In this document: positions 35,264 to 44,337 of the stretch, piece by piece
How positions within the stretch are numbered: position 1 is the first letter of the stretch
Layout: every line of letters starts with the position of its first letter
The notes under the pieces: generated by a model
Seen by the model: only the letters and a program-made list of their open reading frames with translations
What the model was told of the DNA's origin: nothing
Databases searched by the model: none
Position numbers and translations under genes: made by a program
NCBI GenBank assembly: GCA_018261955.1
Contig: JAGTRK010000003.1
Span: forward strand, 62,001 to 126,000
Origin: Burkholderiaceae bacterium
Lineage (GTDB): Bacteria > Pseudomonadota > Gammaproteobacteria > Burkholderiales > Burkholderiaceae
Length of the DNA: 64,000 bases
Direction of reading: 5' to 3'

Positions 35264-35952
35264 TGAACTTTGATTATAGCGTTCTATTTACCCACGAAGC
35301 CATGTCCATGCTTGCTAAGGGCTTGTGGTTTACTTTGCAGTTGACGGTGTTGGCATTGATTGGGGGTATGGTCATCGGCACACCTTTGGCAATGATGCGT
35401 TTATCCTCCAATCGTTGGTTGTCGGCTTTTGCCAAGTTGTATGTGGACTTCTTCCGCGGCTTACCCTTGGTGCAAGTGTTGTTGGTGTTTTATCTGATGA
35501 TGCCTTTAGTCTTACAGTGGGTCACCGGCGCGCAATATCCCAAGCCTTTGGGAGCACTGCTCGCAGGTGTGATTACCTATGCGATTTTTGAAGCGGCATA
35601 TTATTCAGAAATCATGCGTGCAGGAATACAGAGTGTTTCTCGCGGTCAGCAAAATGCCAGTTACGCGCTGGGCATGAGTTATGGTCAGACAATGGCACAG
35701 GTGGTTTTGCCACAAGCCTTGCGTAATATGCTACCTGTATTGCTCACGCAAACCATTATTTTGTTTCAAGACATCACACTGGTATATGCGGTGGGTTGGA
35801 AAGATTTTTTGGGCGCGGGCAGCACGTTGGCTGGGATTAACAATCGTCCAACCGAATTTTATGTATTTGTGGCTTTGGTGTATTTTTTGATTTGCTTTGC
35901 TTTATCCACCTATGTCAAACGTTTACAAAAGAGAATTGCGATTATTCGCTAA
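35260..35952 (+). CDS. gltK: Amino acid ABC transporter permease (GltK type)
   Basis: The second permease subunit has 230 residues and about five membrane helices. It carries the loop AAYYSEIMRAGIQSVSRGQ followed by NASYALGMSYGQTM. It starts at ATG 35260 inside the gltJ stop codon region (ATGATGA), so translation is coupled to gltJ. Confidence 0.93.
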   Translation: MMNFDYSVLFTHEAMSMLAKGLWFTLQLTVLALIGGMVIGTPLAMMRLSSNRWLSAFAKLYVDFFRGLPLVQVLLVFYLMMPLVLQWVTGAQYPKPLGALLAGVITYAIFEAAYYSEIMRAGIQSVSRGQQNASYALGMSYGQTMAQVVLPQALRNMLPVLLTQTIILFQDITLVYAVGWKDFLGAGSTLAGINNRPTEFYVFVALVYFLICFALSTYVKRLQKRIAIIR

Positions 35953-35972
35953 ATAATTGAAAGGGACACACA

Positions 35973-36707
35973 ATGATAGAAATTAAAAATGTATCCAAAT
36001 GGTATGGTGAGTTTCAGGTTTTGACCGATTGCACCGCAACGATTAACAAGGGTGAAGTGGTCGTGGTCTGCGGTCCATCGGGTTCGGGTAAATCGACTTT
36101 GATTAAAACTGTCAACGCCTTAGAGCCATTTCAAAAAGGCGACATCGTGGTTGATGGGATTTCGCTCACTGATCCGAAAACTGATTTGAACAAATTGCGC
36201 TCGCGCATTGGTATGGTGTTTCAAAACTTTGAGTTGTTTCCGCATATGAGCATTGAAAAAAACCTTGCGATTGCGCAAATGAAAGTGCTCAAACGCAGTA
36301 AGGATGAAGCCTACGCCAAAGGCAAGAAATTGCTCGAACGTGTTGGCTTGGGCGCGCATGCGCACAAATTCCCAGGGCAAATGTCGGGTGGTCAGCAACA
36401 ACGCGTGGCGATTGCCCGTGCTTTGGCGATGGATCCGATTGCCATGCTGTTCGATGAGCCAACTTCGGCACTGGATCCAGAAATGGTCAACGAGGTGTTG
36501 GATGTGATGGTCGAATTGGCGAACGAAGGCATGACCATGATGTGCGTGACGCATGAAATGGGCTTTGCGCGCAAGGTTGCCAACCGCATCATTTTCATGG
36601 ACGCAGGGAAAATTGTCGAGGATTGCACTAAGCAAGACTTCTTCGAGCAGCCTGAAAACCGCACCGAGCGCGCCAAACAATTCTTGTCAAAAATTTTGGC
36701 GCATTGA
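35973..36707 (+). CDS. gltL: Amino acid ABC transporter ATP-binding protein (GltL type)
   Basis: The 244-residue ATPase has Walker [12 protein letters not shown] (about residue 34), Q loop [12 protein letters not shown], signature [15 protein letters not shown], Walker [15 protein letters not shown] and H loop CVTHEMGF. This is the polar amino acid uptake subfamily. It completes a full importer with the genes upstream. Confidence 0.96.
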   Translation: MIEIKNVSKWYGEFQVLTDCTATINKGEVVVVCGPSGSGKSTLIKTVNALEPFQKGDIVVDGISLTDPKTDLNKLRSRIGMVFQNFELFPHMSIEKNLAIAQMKVLKRSKDEAYAKGKKLLERVGLGAHAHKFPGQMSGGQQQRVAIARALAMDPIAMLFDEPTSALDPEMVNEVLDVMVELANEGMTMMCVTHEMGFARKVANRIIFMDAGKIVEDCTKQDFFEQPENRTERAKQFLSKILAH

Positions 36708-36730
36708 TTTGTGTGGTTTCGTATTGAGCG

Positions 36731-36763
36731 ATGGGTGGGTTTGCAAAAACCTACCCATTTTTT
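36731..36763 (+). terminator. Intrinsic terminator after gltL
   Basis: An 11-bp stem with one G-U pair (36731-36741 with 36748-36758) is followed by a T run, 24 bp after the gltL stop. Confidence 0.8.
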
Positions 36764-36844
36764 ATGATGGTTTGCGCGAGCGACAAACGTAGCAATAACT
36801 TCAATGCTAAAATGCCCCAACCCATCAGACACACAAGGATGATT

Positions 36845-38239
36845 ATGAAACCACTCCACCTAAAAGCCTTCAATCCCCAAACATTTCTCGCGCGCCGCGA
36901 TGCTTTGGTTCGAGCCATGCGCGCACAATCTGTGACGGGTACATCGATTGCCATCATACCAACGGCAGCCGAGGTAGCGCGAAACCGCGATGCGCATTAT
37001 GACTTTCGCCCAGACAGTTATTTTTACTACTTGACTGGATTTGCTGAGCCCGAGGCGTTTCTGGTGCTGTGTGTCACACCTGATGCCGCGCGCAGTATTT
37101 TATTCTGTCGCGAGAAAAATTTAGAACGCGAAATTTGGGATGGCTATCGTTTGGGTCCTGAGGCGGCGGTTGAGCGTTTGCGTATGGATGAGGCGCACCC
37201 AGTGGGCGAATTGGACGCACAACTGCCCAAGTTGCTTGCCAATGCGCAAACTGTGTTTGCCCCTTTGGCGTACAACGCGGCGTTTGACGCGCGATTGAGC
37301 CATGCACTCAATGCCACGCGCGCTTTGACGCGCAGCGGCGTGAATGCGCCGAGTGTTCAGAACGATGTGTATGTTTTGCTCGATGAAATGCGTTTGCGTA
37401 AGGATGCAGTGGAGCAAAATTGGCTGCGTGAAGCGGGTAAAATTTCCGCCGCAGGGCACATTCGCGCCATGCAGACCTGCCAAGTGGGTTGGCGCGAGTT
37501 GGATTTAGAAGCGGAAATTCGCCACGAATTCATGCGTCGCGGTGCGCAAGAAGTCGCCTACAACACCATCGTTGCCACGGGTGCGAACGCCTGTGTACTG
37601 CACTATCGTGCGGGTTTGAGCGAGTTAAAAGACGGCGACTTGTGCCTCATTGATGCAGGTGCGGAATATGGCTATTATGCGGGTGATATTACACGCACAT
37701 TCCCTGTGAACGGCCAGTTTAGCAAAGCCCAGCGTGCTTTGTATGAAGTGGTGTTAAACGCGCAATCCGAGGCGATTGCGCTCACCCGTGCAGGTGTGGC
37801 GTTTGATGTGCCGCACAATGCTGTGGTGCGGGCGTTGACGCAGGGCTTGTTGGATTTGGGGATTTTGAACCGTAATACAGTTGGCTCGATAGATGAAGCG
37901 ATTGCACAAAAAGCCTATCAGCCTTATTTCATGCACCGCACGGGGCATTGGTTGGGTTTGGATGTGCATGATTGTGGTGCTTACAGTGTCGGTCAGAAAC
38001 CCGATCCAAATGATACCAGCAAAACATTACCGATATTCCGCAACTTGGAAGCGGGTATGACACTGACGATTGAACCAGGGTTATACATACGCCCAAGCGC
38101 GAATGTGCCTGAAGCATTTTGGAATCTTGGTGTTCGCATTGAAGACGATGCGATTATCACGGAGAACGGGTGCGAATTGATGACGCGCGATGTACCTGTG
38201 GATGCGAGTGAGATTGAATTGTTGATGAAACATGGGTAA
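36845..38239 (+). CDS. pepP: Xaa-Pro aminopeptidase (aminopeptidase P)
   Basis: This M24 metallopeptidase removes N-terminal residues before proline. The 464-residue protein has the N-terminal creatinase-like domain (YDFRPDSYFYYLTGF) and a pita-bread catalytic domain. Metal ligands are visible in LIDAGAEYGYYAGDITRTF (two Asp), HRTGHWLGLDVHD (His), TIEPGLYI (Glu) and GVRIEDDAI (Glu). ATG 36845 with aagg 6 bp upstream is chosen. It is followed after 9 bp by the phosphatase lipoprotein. Confidence 0.95.
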   Translation: MKPLHLKAFNPQTFLARRDALVRAMRAQSVTGTSIAIIPTAAEVARNRDAHYDFRPDSYFYYLTGFAEPEAFLVLCVTPDAARSILFCREKNLEREIWDGYRLGPEAAVERLRMDEAHPVGELDAQLPKLLANAQTVFAPLAYNAAFDARLSHALNATRALTRSGVNAPSVQNDVYVLLDEMRLRKDAVEQNWLREAGKISAAGHIRAMQTCQVGWRELDLEAEIRHEFMRRGAQEVAYNTIVATGANACVLHYRAGLSELKDGDLCLIDAGAEYGYYAGDITRTFPVNGQFSKAQRALYEVVLNAQSEAIALTRAGVAFDVPHNAVVRALTQGLLDLGILNRNTVGSIDEAIAQKAYQPYFMHRTGHWLGLDVHDCGAYSVGQKPDPNDTSKTLPIFRNLEAGMTLTIEPGLYIRPSANVPEAFWNLGVRIEDDAIITENGCELMTRDVPVDASEIELLMKHG

Positions 38240-38248
38240 AAATAATCG

Positions 38249-38872
38249 ATGAATGTTTTAAGAAAATATATAACGTACGGTGCGGTGGTGCTCAGTTTGA
38301 CCGCCTGTGCGGTTGCGCCAGCCTTGCCGCCCGAACAACGCCCGCTCAATTGGGCGCAGGCGGTGGGTAAAACGCAGTTACATCAAGGTGTACCGAATTT
38401 ATTTCAAGTCTCACCCGTGCTGTATCGCTCTGCACAACCGACTGCCGAGGGCTTGAATCTACTCAATCAGAATTTAGCGGTGTCGTATGGTTTGCCAAGT
38501 GAGATTAAAACTGTGGTGAATTTGCGCAACAACGCGGGCGATGACGCGTTGGTGGTTCCGACGGGCGTGCGCTACGAACAAATTCCGTTTGATACATGGC
38601 AGGTTAAGGAAGCGGATGTGGTGCGATTTTTAAAAATTGTGCGCAATCCAACCAATCAGCCTGTACTACTGCATTGCAAACACGGAGCCGATCGCACGGG
38701 CATGATGACCGCGATTTATCGCATCGTTGAGCAAGGTTGGCGCAAGCAAGATGCGATTGCCGAGATGACTCAGGGTGGTTTTGGCTACCATCCAATTTGG
38801 TCCAACCTCATTCGCTATATCGAGAATATGGATGTCGCGGATATTCAGCGCAAAGTCGTGTTGGCGCAGTGA
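38249..38872 (+). CDS. Dual-specificity/tyrosine phosphatase-like lipoprotein
   Basis: The 207-residue protein has a lipoprotein signal with LTAC (Cys at about residue 20). The phosphatase signature HCKHGADRTGMM has C143 and R149 of the CX5R loop. VLYRSAQPTAEGL and TVVNLRNN are typical of the DSP-like DUF442/plant-type phosphatase group. It would act in the periplasm, anchored to a membrane; the substrate is unknown. Its stop codon abuts the stop codon of the convergent RDD gene with no base between them. Confidence 0.87.
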   Translation: MNVLRKYITYGAVVLSLTACAVAPALPPEQRPLNWAQAVGKTQLHQGVPNLFQVSPVLYRSAQPTAEGLNLLNQNLAVSYGLPSEIKTVVNLRNNAGDDALVVPTGVRYEQIPFDTWQVKEADVVRFLKIVRNPTNQPVLLHCKHGADRTGMMTAIYRIVEQGWRKQDAIAEMTQGGFGYHPIWSNLIRYIENMDVADIQRKVVLAQ

Positions 38873-39397
38873 TTATTTTTCGACCAAAATCGTACGGGTT
38901 TTTGACAGCCGCTCGTGCAGGGCGATTTTATTGGGATGAGCCAAAGATGTTCCCAACAACGCCAACCAATTGACCAAAGCCAAAGTGCAACTCAGTGTAA
39001 AAATCGTTGCCACACTCGGCATCTGTGCTTGGCTGTGGATTTGCGTCCAAGTAATCAATAAAGCAGGCAATACTCCGAGATACGACAAAGTGTAGCGCAA
39101 CCAAGCGCGCCCAGCCGTAATCAATTTGCCATCCATGCCCACAGTTTTGAGCTGCCAAGTGCGTTGCGCCAAGGTCTGACCTGAGCGTGTCCAACAATAC
39201 ACGATATACAGCCCCATTGTCACAAAAGCAATCAGCGAGTGCGCCCAATCGGGCAAACGAATACCGAGGATGCTCAGTATGGTTTGCACCGTCATCGCGG
39301 TGACAAACACAATGCCAAACAGCAGTGTCAATTCATACAGCGAAGACCAAATGCGGCGTGCCAAAGTCGGCGGAGTCAGTGTGGGTGTGTGGGTCAT
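38873..39397 (-). CDS. RDD-family membrane protein
   Basis: This 174-residue protein has the RDD domain: LARRIWSSLYELTLLFGI, then paired membrane helices with QTLAQRTWQLKTVGMDGKLI between them. RDD proteins are small membrane proteins, some linked to ion transport. ATG 39397 is chosen (MTHTPTLTPP), though the frame is open further upstream. It follows DUF3106 after a terminator and belongs to the conserved beta-proteobacterial sigma/DUF3619/DUF3106/RDD block. Confidence 0.85.
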   Translation of the reverse strand: MTHTPTLTPPTLARRIWSSLYELTLLFGIVFVTAMTVQTILSILGIRLPDWAHSLIAFVTMGLYIVYCWTRSGQTLAQRTWQLKTVGMDGKLITAGRAWLRYTLSYLGVLPALLITWTQIHSQAQMPSVATIFTLSCTLALVNWLALLGTSLAHPNKIALHERLSKTRTILVEK

Positions 39398-39422
39398 AGC
39401 GCGGTAAAAGTGGTCGTAATCA

Positions 39423-39455
39423 AAAACAAACACCGTTATCAAAGTGATAACGGTG
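39423..39455 (-). terminator. Intrinsic terminator after the DUF3106 gene
   Basis: A perfect 11-bp stem (39431-39441 with 39445-39455) has a 3-nt loop. On the minus strand it is followed by TTTGTTTTTG. It separates DUF3106 from the RDD gene. Confidence 0.8.
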
Positions 39456-39510
39456 CGCTATTTTAACGGGTTTCTGAGTAAAAGTGCAGTTAGAGTGGGC
39501 TCAATACGGC

Positions 39511-39864
39511 TTACTGTCCCGTAAAACTTTTCCAAAGTTTGGCACGAGCCAATGGATCGGGTTGTTTGCTGTTTCTGAGTCGTTCTTCCACTTGTGCCCG
39601 CTGTTGCCCAGACAGCGCGGTCCATTCAGCCATGCGCTCTTGCGCCGTCGCCAGTTGGTCGGCGGGCATTGCTTTGAGTTCAGGCACACGTTTGAGCCAA
39701 CTTTGTTTCTGAGTGTCGGATAAATTAGGCCATGAAAGTCGCAATGGACGCAAGGTACTTTGGCTGTCGGTGGACAAACTTTCCCACGATTGTGCAAACA
39801 CGCTCGGTGAGAGCATCAAGGCTCCAATCAGAAGAGTGGCATATACCATGTTTTTTTGCTTCAT
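39511..39864 (-). CDS. DUF3106-domain secreted protein
   Basis: This 117-residue protein has a signal peptide (cleavage after PSVFA, about residue 24). A helical domain rich in Trp and Leu follows, with WPNLSDTQKQSWLKRVPEL and RMAEWTALSGQQRAQVEERL, the pattern of DUF3106. A gagg site is 5 bp before ATG 39864. It is exported, with possible periplasmic stress function by analogy to other helical sigma-linked proteins; not established. Confidence 0.85.
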   Translation of the reverse strand: MKQKNMVYATLLIGALMLSPSVFAQSWESLSTDSQSTLRPLRLSWPNLSDTQKQSWLKRVPELKAMPADQLATAQERMAEWTALSGQQRAQVEERLRNSKQPDPLARAKLWKSFTGQ

Positions 39865-39885
39865 AGACAACCTCGAAATAAATGC

Positions 39886-40575
39886 TTATTGTGAATGTGA
39901 TTGATTGTTGTATTCCGTGTCTGAGCCATCGGTGTGCATCACTTGATGGTTCGCATATTGATTAAAATCATCATTCAAATACGCTTGCAAAGGGATTTTT
40001 TCGCGCAGAATGATATCGACTTGCTCATCATCTGGATTGGCACTGGCAACTGTGCTGGTTGGCGCCTCCGTGTCTGCCATTACATGGGTACTGGATGTGG
40101 TCGTATGTTTGATTTTATTCTGAACATTGGCAACGCCATTTGAGGCAAGCGCGCGCGTTGTTTGCACTTCAGGCAAAGTCGCCATCACGTTATGGGTATC
40201 CGCTGTCGCTGCGACACTGGCTTGGTTTGGTAAGACATCTAAATCAGACTGGGTGGCACCAAAAGTGAATAAAAACGCGATGGCAACTGTACCTGCAGCG
40301 ATGCCACCACGCAACCAAGCTGATAGATGATGAAACCATGAGCCAAAATTAAAGTTTGAAGCACTCAATTGCGCTGTGTGTTTGGTTTTTTGGGTGGATG
40401 ATGCCAAAGCATGCATGCGTGCCACGCGCAAACGTTCACTCACGTCGTGGGAAAGATTTTCCGCGCCAAAGTCCAAAGCGGCGCGTGCGAACAACACACT
40501 GTGTGCAATACTTGCCGCGTCCATGGTGGTTTGTTGAGTATGTTCGCTGAGTGGGGTGTTGGATTGGTTTTTCAT
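39886..40575 (-). CDS. DUF3619-like membrane protein, probable anti-sigma partner
   Basis: This 229-residue protein has a cytoplasmic N-terminal part (ALDFGAENLSHDVSERLRVARMHALA, split here by position about 30-53), one membrane helix (about residues 95-112) and a periplasmic tail. The order matches DUF3619 proteins that follow an ECF sigma factor. ATG 40575 overlaps the sigma factor stop by 4 bp, so the two are made in fixed ratio. The anti-sigma role is inferred from context and topology. Confidence 0.78.
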   Translation of the reverse strand: MKNQSNTPLSEHTQQTTMDAASIAHSVLFARAALDFGAENLSHDVSERLRVARMHALASSTQKTKHTAQLSASNFNFGSWFHHLSAWLRGGIAAGTVAIAFLFTFGATQSDLDVLPNQASVAATADTHNVMATLPEVQTTRALASNGVANVQNKIKHTTTSSTHVMADTEAPTSTVASANPDDEQVDIILREKIPLQAYLNDDFNQYANHQVMHTDGSDTEYNNQSHSQ

Positions 40576-41180
40576 AAAGCACTTCCTGTAATGCCTATTT
40601 CGTTCAGGGCAATCGCCAATGCATGTGTTGCACGCGAGCAGTGGGTTTTCACGCTGCCTTCGGAGCAACCCATGACCTGAGCGGTTTCTGTCACTGAGAG
40701 GTCTTCCCAGTAACGCAACATAAAGGCTTCTCGTTGACGCGCGGGCAATGTTTTTATCAATTCTTCAATTTTATTGAGAATGTGCTCGCGCATCACCACG
40801 TCTTCGGTCGAGAACACCGTGTTGCCCACGGTTTTATTCATAATCGACTCAATCACATCGATGGAATTCGATTCCTCATCGCCGACACTGGTGTCAAATT
40901 GTGAAAAATTCGGTGTCCAATAATCGCGCACTTTGTTACGGCGAAAATGGTTGTGAATGGCATTTTGCAAAATTCGAGTGAACAGCATCGGCCATTCGGC
41001 AGGCGGTTTGTCGCTGTAAGATTGCACCAAATTGAGCATGGCATCTTGTACGATGTCTAAAGCATTCTCTTCATTGCGCACCGCGTATAGGGCATGTTTA
41101 TACGCACGACGCTCCACACTGGCGAGAAATGCGTCCAGTGTTGGATGCACGATTGGCTCTGGCTTTGCGGTCGCGCTCAT
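40572..41180 (-). CDS. ECF-type RNA polymerase sigma factor
   Basis: This 202-residue sigma-70 family protein has region 2 (AYKHALYAVRNEENALDIVQ, then MLFTRILQNAIHNHFRRNK) and region 4 (LPARQREAFMLRYWEDLSV with the helix-turn-helix VTETAQVMGCSEGSVKTH). It overlaps the upstream carbonic anhydrase-like gene and the downstream DUF3619 gene by 4 bp each. It most likely controls a cell-envelope response together with the two small exported or membrane proteins behind it. Confidence 0.93.
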   Translation of the reverse strand: MSATAKPEPIVHPTLDAFLASVERRAYKHALYAVRNEENALDIVQDAMLNLVQSYSDKPPAEWPMLFTRILQNAIHNHFRRNKVRDYWTPNFSQFDTSVGDEESNSIDVIESIMNKTVGNTVFSTEDVVMREHILNKIEELIKTLPARQREAFMLRYWEDLSVTETAQVMGCSEGSVKTHCSRATHALAIALNEIGITGSAL

Positions 41181-41710
41181 AACTCAGTCAAAATAGGTTG
41201 CAATTCGGCGGCGTAGGTTTGTCCGCGGGCGGCGTAGTGATGTGCGTTGTTCGGTAAGCGCGCGATTTCTTCGTCGGTCAATTCACGCAAAACTTTTGCG
41301 GGTGAGCCGACCAACAATACGCCGTCTGGAAATGCTTTGCCTTCAGTGACCAATGCACCCGCGCCGACAATGCTGTTCGCGCCAATACGCGCATGATTGA
41401 GCACAATCGCGCCCATGCCAATTAAACTGTTCTCGCCAATCGTGCAGCCATGCAGAGTTACGCTGTGCCCCACGGTGACATGTGCACCAATGGTCAACGG
41501 TGCGCCGATATCGGTGTGCAGGACGCTGTTTTCTTGAATATTGCTGTTCTCGCCGACCGTAATCGGCTCATTGTCACCACGCAACACCGCGCCGAACCAC
41601 ACATTTGCACCTGCTTGGAGTACCACCTGCCCAATCAGCACAGCCGTTGGCGCGACATAAGTGCGTTCGGCAAGAGAGGGCTTAAAATTTTTAAATTGAT
41701 AAATCGGCAT
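41177..41710 (-). CDS. Gamma carbonic anhydrase-like hexapeptide-repeat protein
   Basis: The 177-residue left-handed beta-helix protein belongs to the YrdA/CaiE-like gamma-CA group. Repeats run from about residue 15 to 140. Three metal-ligand histidines are plausible in VLHTDIG, VGHSVTLHGCTIG. Carbonic anhydrase activity is uncertain for this group. It is the first gene of the sigma factor operon. Confidence 0.88.
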   Translation of the reverse strand: MPIYQFKNFKPSLAERTYVAPTAVLIGQVVLQAGANVWFGAVLRGDNEPITVGENSNIQENSVLHTDIGAPLTIGAHVTVGHSVTLHGCTIGENSLIGMGAIVLNHARIGANSIVGAGALVTEGKAFPDGVLLVGSPAKVLRELTDEEIARLPNNAHHYAARGQTYAAELQPILTEL

Positions 41711-41803
41711 GATGCGTTGTCCAAATAAATTTTAGGTCTGTGCTTGGCGCGGGGCGCAAACAGTATAGAATGGCATTTTAGCTGAGTTGTCACGATTGCG
41801 CCC

Positions 41804-42754
41804 ATGAATTCTGCCTTAAATTATTCCTTAGATTCTGCCACCGATGGTTCGAACACAATCTTAAATGAGGGTATTTATTCGTTTGAAGATTGGTTGAATG
41901 CGACTGAACCCACACCCAAAATCGTGCCGAGTTTCGGTGATGAGCGCGAACTGCGTGCATTGGCATTGCAGGTATTGAAATTCAAAACCCCATTGGAAAA
42001 GCAAGTCGCTTTGCGCGCACTGTATCGAATGGGACAAGCAGGGCAGTTGCGCTTGGATGCACAGCGCGATTGGACTCACGACGATGATTTAAATCAACAC
42101 TGCCCCGGTATTCCCGATAAACCTGAACTCATTCGTGCGACTGAAACTCCACGGCGTAGCATGAATACCACCGAGGGATTGGCAATCACAATCCATGCAT
42201 TGGCACACATCGAATTTAACGCGATAAATTTGGCACTGGATGCAATGGTGCGTTTTGCGGATTTGAGCGCGGATTATTACTGGGATTGGTGGCGCGTGGC
42301 GGCGGAGGAAGCCTATCATTTCTCACTCATACAACGCAGACTGAATCAACTCGGCGCGCAGTATGGCGATTATCCCGCGCACAGTGGATTATGGGATATG
42401 GCAGAACGCACAAAAGATTCATTCGCTGACCGCATGGCAATGGTGCCGCGCACCTTGGAAGCGCGCGGCTTGGACGCATGTCCCGTTATGCAGGAAAAAT
42501 TTCGCCAAGCAGGTGAAACCCAAACCGCGCAAATTTTGGACATCATTTTGCGCGATGAAATCACCCATGTGGCTTTGGGGCACCGTTGGTTTATTTATGC
42601 CTGCGCGCAAAATCAACACGAACCGATACGCGAGTATCGCCGCATTGCCGAGCACCATCGTGCGCCGCGAATGCGCCCACCGTTTAACATCCCTGCGCGC
42701 CGTGCGGCGGGATTTTTTGAAGAAGAGCTCAGTGCATGGCAGAACCAAAAATGA
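41804..42754 (+). CDS. DUF455 ferritin-like protein
   Basis: This 316-residue protein carries a ferritin-like four-helix domain of COG2833/DUF455. Di-iron ligands are plausible in LAHIEFNAINLALDA, AAEEAYHFSLI and DEITHVALGHRWF, which repeat the ExxH pattern. Relatives are found near tRNA or cell-wall genes, and the reaction is unknown. It overlaps murI by 19 bp. Confidence 0.88.
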   Translation: MNSALNYSLDSATDGSNTILNEGIYSFEDWLNATEPTPKIVPSFGDERELRALALQVLKFKTPLEKQVALRALYRMGQAGQLRLDAQRDWTHDDDLNQHCPGIPDKPELIRATETPRRSMNTTEGLAITIHALAHIEFNAINLALDAMVRFADLSADYYWDWWRVAAEEAYHFSLIQRRLNQLGAQYGDYPAHSGLWDMAERTKDSFADRMAMVPRTLEARGLDACPVMQEKFRQAGETQTAQILDIILRDEITHVALGHRWFIYACAQNQHEPIREYRRIAEHHRAPRMRPPFNIPARRAAGFFEEELSAWQNQK

Positions 42755-43650
42755 ACCACACAACGCAAGTTGAAACACTGGATACCACCGCGCCGCTCAA
42801 TCCCAATGCTTTGCGTGCCGCGCAAGGTTCAAGTTTGGAGCATCTGCGCACGGGTGCAATTGGCGTGTTTGACTCAGGTTTGGGCGGTTTGAGTGTGTGG
42901 CGACATCTGCACGCACGCATGCCCAACGAAGATTTCATCTATGTGGCAGACAATGCCAATGTGCCGTATGGCGACAAATCCGAAGCATGGATACGTGAGC
43001 GCATGGTGGTGATGACCGAGTGGTTTTTGGCGCAAGGTTGTAAAGCGATTGTTTGGGCGTGCAACACGGCAACGGCGGCAGGGGCAACTTATATTCGTGA
43101 ACGTTATCCCGATGTGTTTTTTGTCGGTTTAGAGCCTGCGATTAAGCCTGCAGTGCAACTGACTCAAAACAAAAAAATCGCCATGCTTGCGACACAACGC
43201 ACTGTGGACAGTGTGAAATACCAAGCCTTGGTACAGCGCACCATTCATGCCGACAGTGGTGTGCAATTGCAATCGATTGCCTGCGTCGGTTGGGCACAAG
43301 CAATAGACACTGGTCTCGTCTCGGGGCAAATGTGGACAAGCTTGTTGGCGCAATACTTAGAACCCGTGCGTGTTTTTGGCGCGGATGTGGTGGTGTTGGG
43401 CTGTACGCATTATCCATTCATTGCCGATGACATTCGCGCCTATCTCGGTGAGGGGGTTGTGTTATTGGATTCGGGTGCGCCTGTGGCGCGTTATACCGAA
43501 AGCATTTTGGGCATACGCCACGGTAGAAACGAGATGAAAAGGATGGGACAGACCCGTAATTACGCTACTTTTGTAGATGATGCAGTACGCGCACGTTGGC
43601 AGTATTTTAGCGATGCGGCGTGCGTTGAATTGTCACCGTTGTCGCTATAG
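42736..43650 (+). CDS. murI: Glutamate racemase
   Basis: MurI makes D-glutamate for peptidoglycan. The 304-residue protein has IGVFDSGLGGLSVW, the two catalytic Cys in WACNTATAAGA (about residue 97) and LGCTHYPFI (about 219), and YGDKSEAWIRERM. The N-terminal extension of about 35 residues before the family start is unusual; ATG 42751 would shorten it by five. It is translationally linked to the DUF455 gene by overlap. Confidence 0.95.
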   Translation: MAEPKMNHTTQVETLDTTAPLNPNALRAAQGSSLEHLRTGAIGVFDSGLGGLSVWRHLHARMPNEDFIYVADNANVPYGDKSEAWIRERMVVMTEWFLAQGCKAIVWACNTATAAGATYIRERYPDVFFVGLEPAIKPAVQLTQNKKIAMLATQRTVDSVKYQALVQRTIHADSGVQLQSIACVGWAQAIDTGLVSGQMWTSLLAQYLEPVRVFGADVVVLGCTHYPFIADDIRAYLGEGVVLLDSGAPVARYTESILGIRHGRNEMKRMGQTRNYATFVDDAVRARWQYFSDAACVELSPLSL

Positions 43651-43744
43651 AATATTGCAGTGCACCCAAAGTGTGAAACGATTACAATGCACGCAAGCCA
43701 CACCACACAAAATAAAATAGTTAAAATAGTTTAAGGAGTATCCA

Positions 43745-44335
43745 ATGCGTGAACGTGATGCACTGCATATTATTAAAAAATACCCCAATCGTCGTTTATA
43801 CGACACCCAAACTTCAACCTATATCACCCTTGTGGATGTCAAGCGCATGGTGTTGGAAAAAGATGAGTTTCGGGTGTTGGATGCCAAAACCAATGAGGAT
43901 TTGACACGCAGCATCATGCTACAAATCATTTTAGAAGAAGAAAGCGGTGGCGTGCCCCTGTTTTCCGCTGAAATGCTCGCGCAAATCATCCGTTCATATG
44001 GTCATGTGATGCAAGGCATGCTCGGTTCGTATTTGGAAAAAAACATGCAGGCGTTCGCCGATATTCAAAGTGATTTGGCGGGTGGTGCGCAGACCGATGC
44101 CGAGCAAAAAATCGACAGCGAGGTCTGGCAACAACTGCTCGCCATGCAAGCCCCGATGATGCAAGGCATGATGAGCAATTACATCGAACAAAGCCGAAAA
44201 ATGTTCTTACAAATGCGCGAAATTATGGCTTCGCAAACTGCGGTATTGTTTCAAAGTTTGGGCGATGGCACGCTCAAGCCTGATTTGCTCAAAACCAATC
44301 AACCCCCACAGCAACCCACACAGGGTGAGCCCTAA
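43745..44335 (+). CDS. phaR: Polyhydroxyalkanoate synthesis repressor PhaR
   Basis: PhaR binds PHB granules and DNA and controls phasin synthesis. The 196-residue protein has the DNA/accumulation domain start IIKKYPNRRLYDTQTSTYI with VLDAKTNEDLTRSIMLQII, then the Met/Gln-rich C-terminal region (MQGMLGSYLEKNM). An aaggag site lies 7 bp before ATG 43745. TACAAT at 43683-43688 is a possible -10 box. PHA synthase genes are not in the window. Confidence 0.95.
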   Translation: MRERDALHIIKKYPNRRLYDTQTSTYITLVDVKRMVLEKDEFRVLDAKTNEDLTRSIMLQIILEEESGGVPLFSAEMLAQIIRSYGHVMQGMLGSYLEKNMQAFADIQSDLAGGAQTDAEQKIDSEVWQQLLAMQAPMMQGMMSNYIEQSRKMFLQMREIMASQTAVLFQSLGDGTLKPDLLKTNQPPQQPTQGEP

Positions 44336-44337
44336 TC

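Noticed and set aside
43660-43744. TTGCAG as -35 for phaR
   Set aside because: It lies 22 bp from TACAAT, too far for a normal sigma-70 spacer, so no full promoter is claimed.
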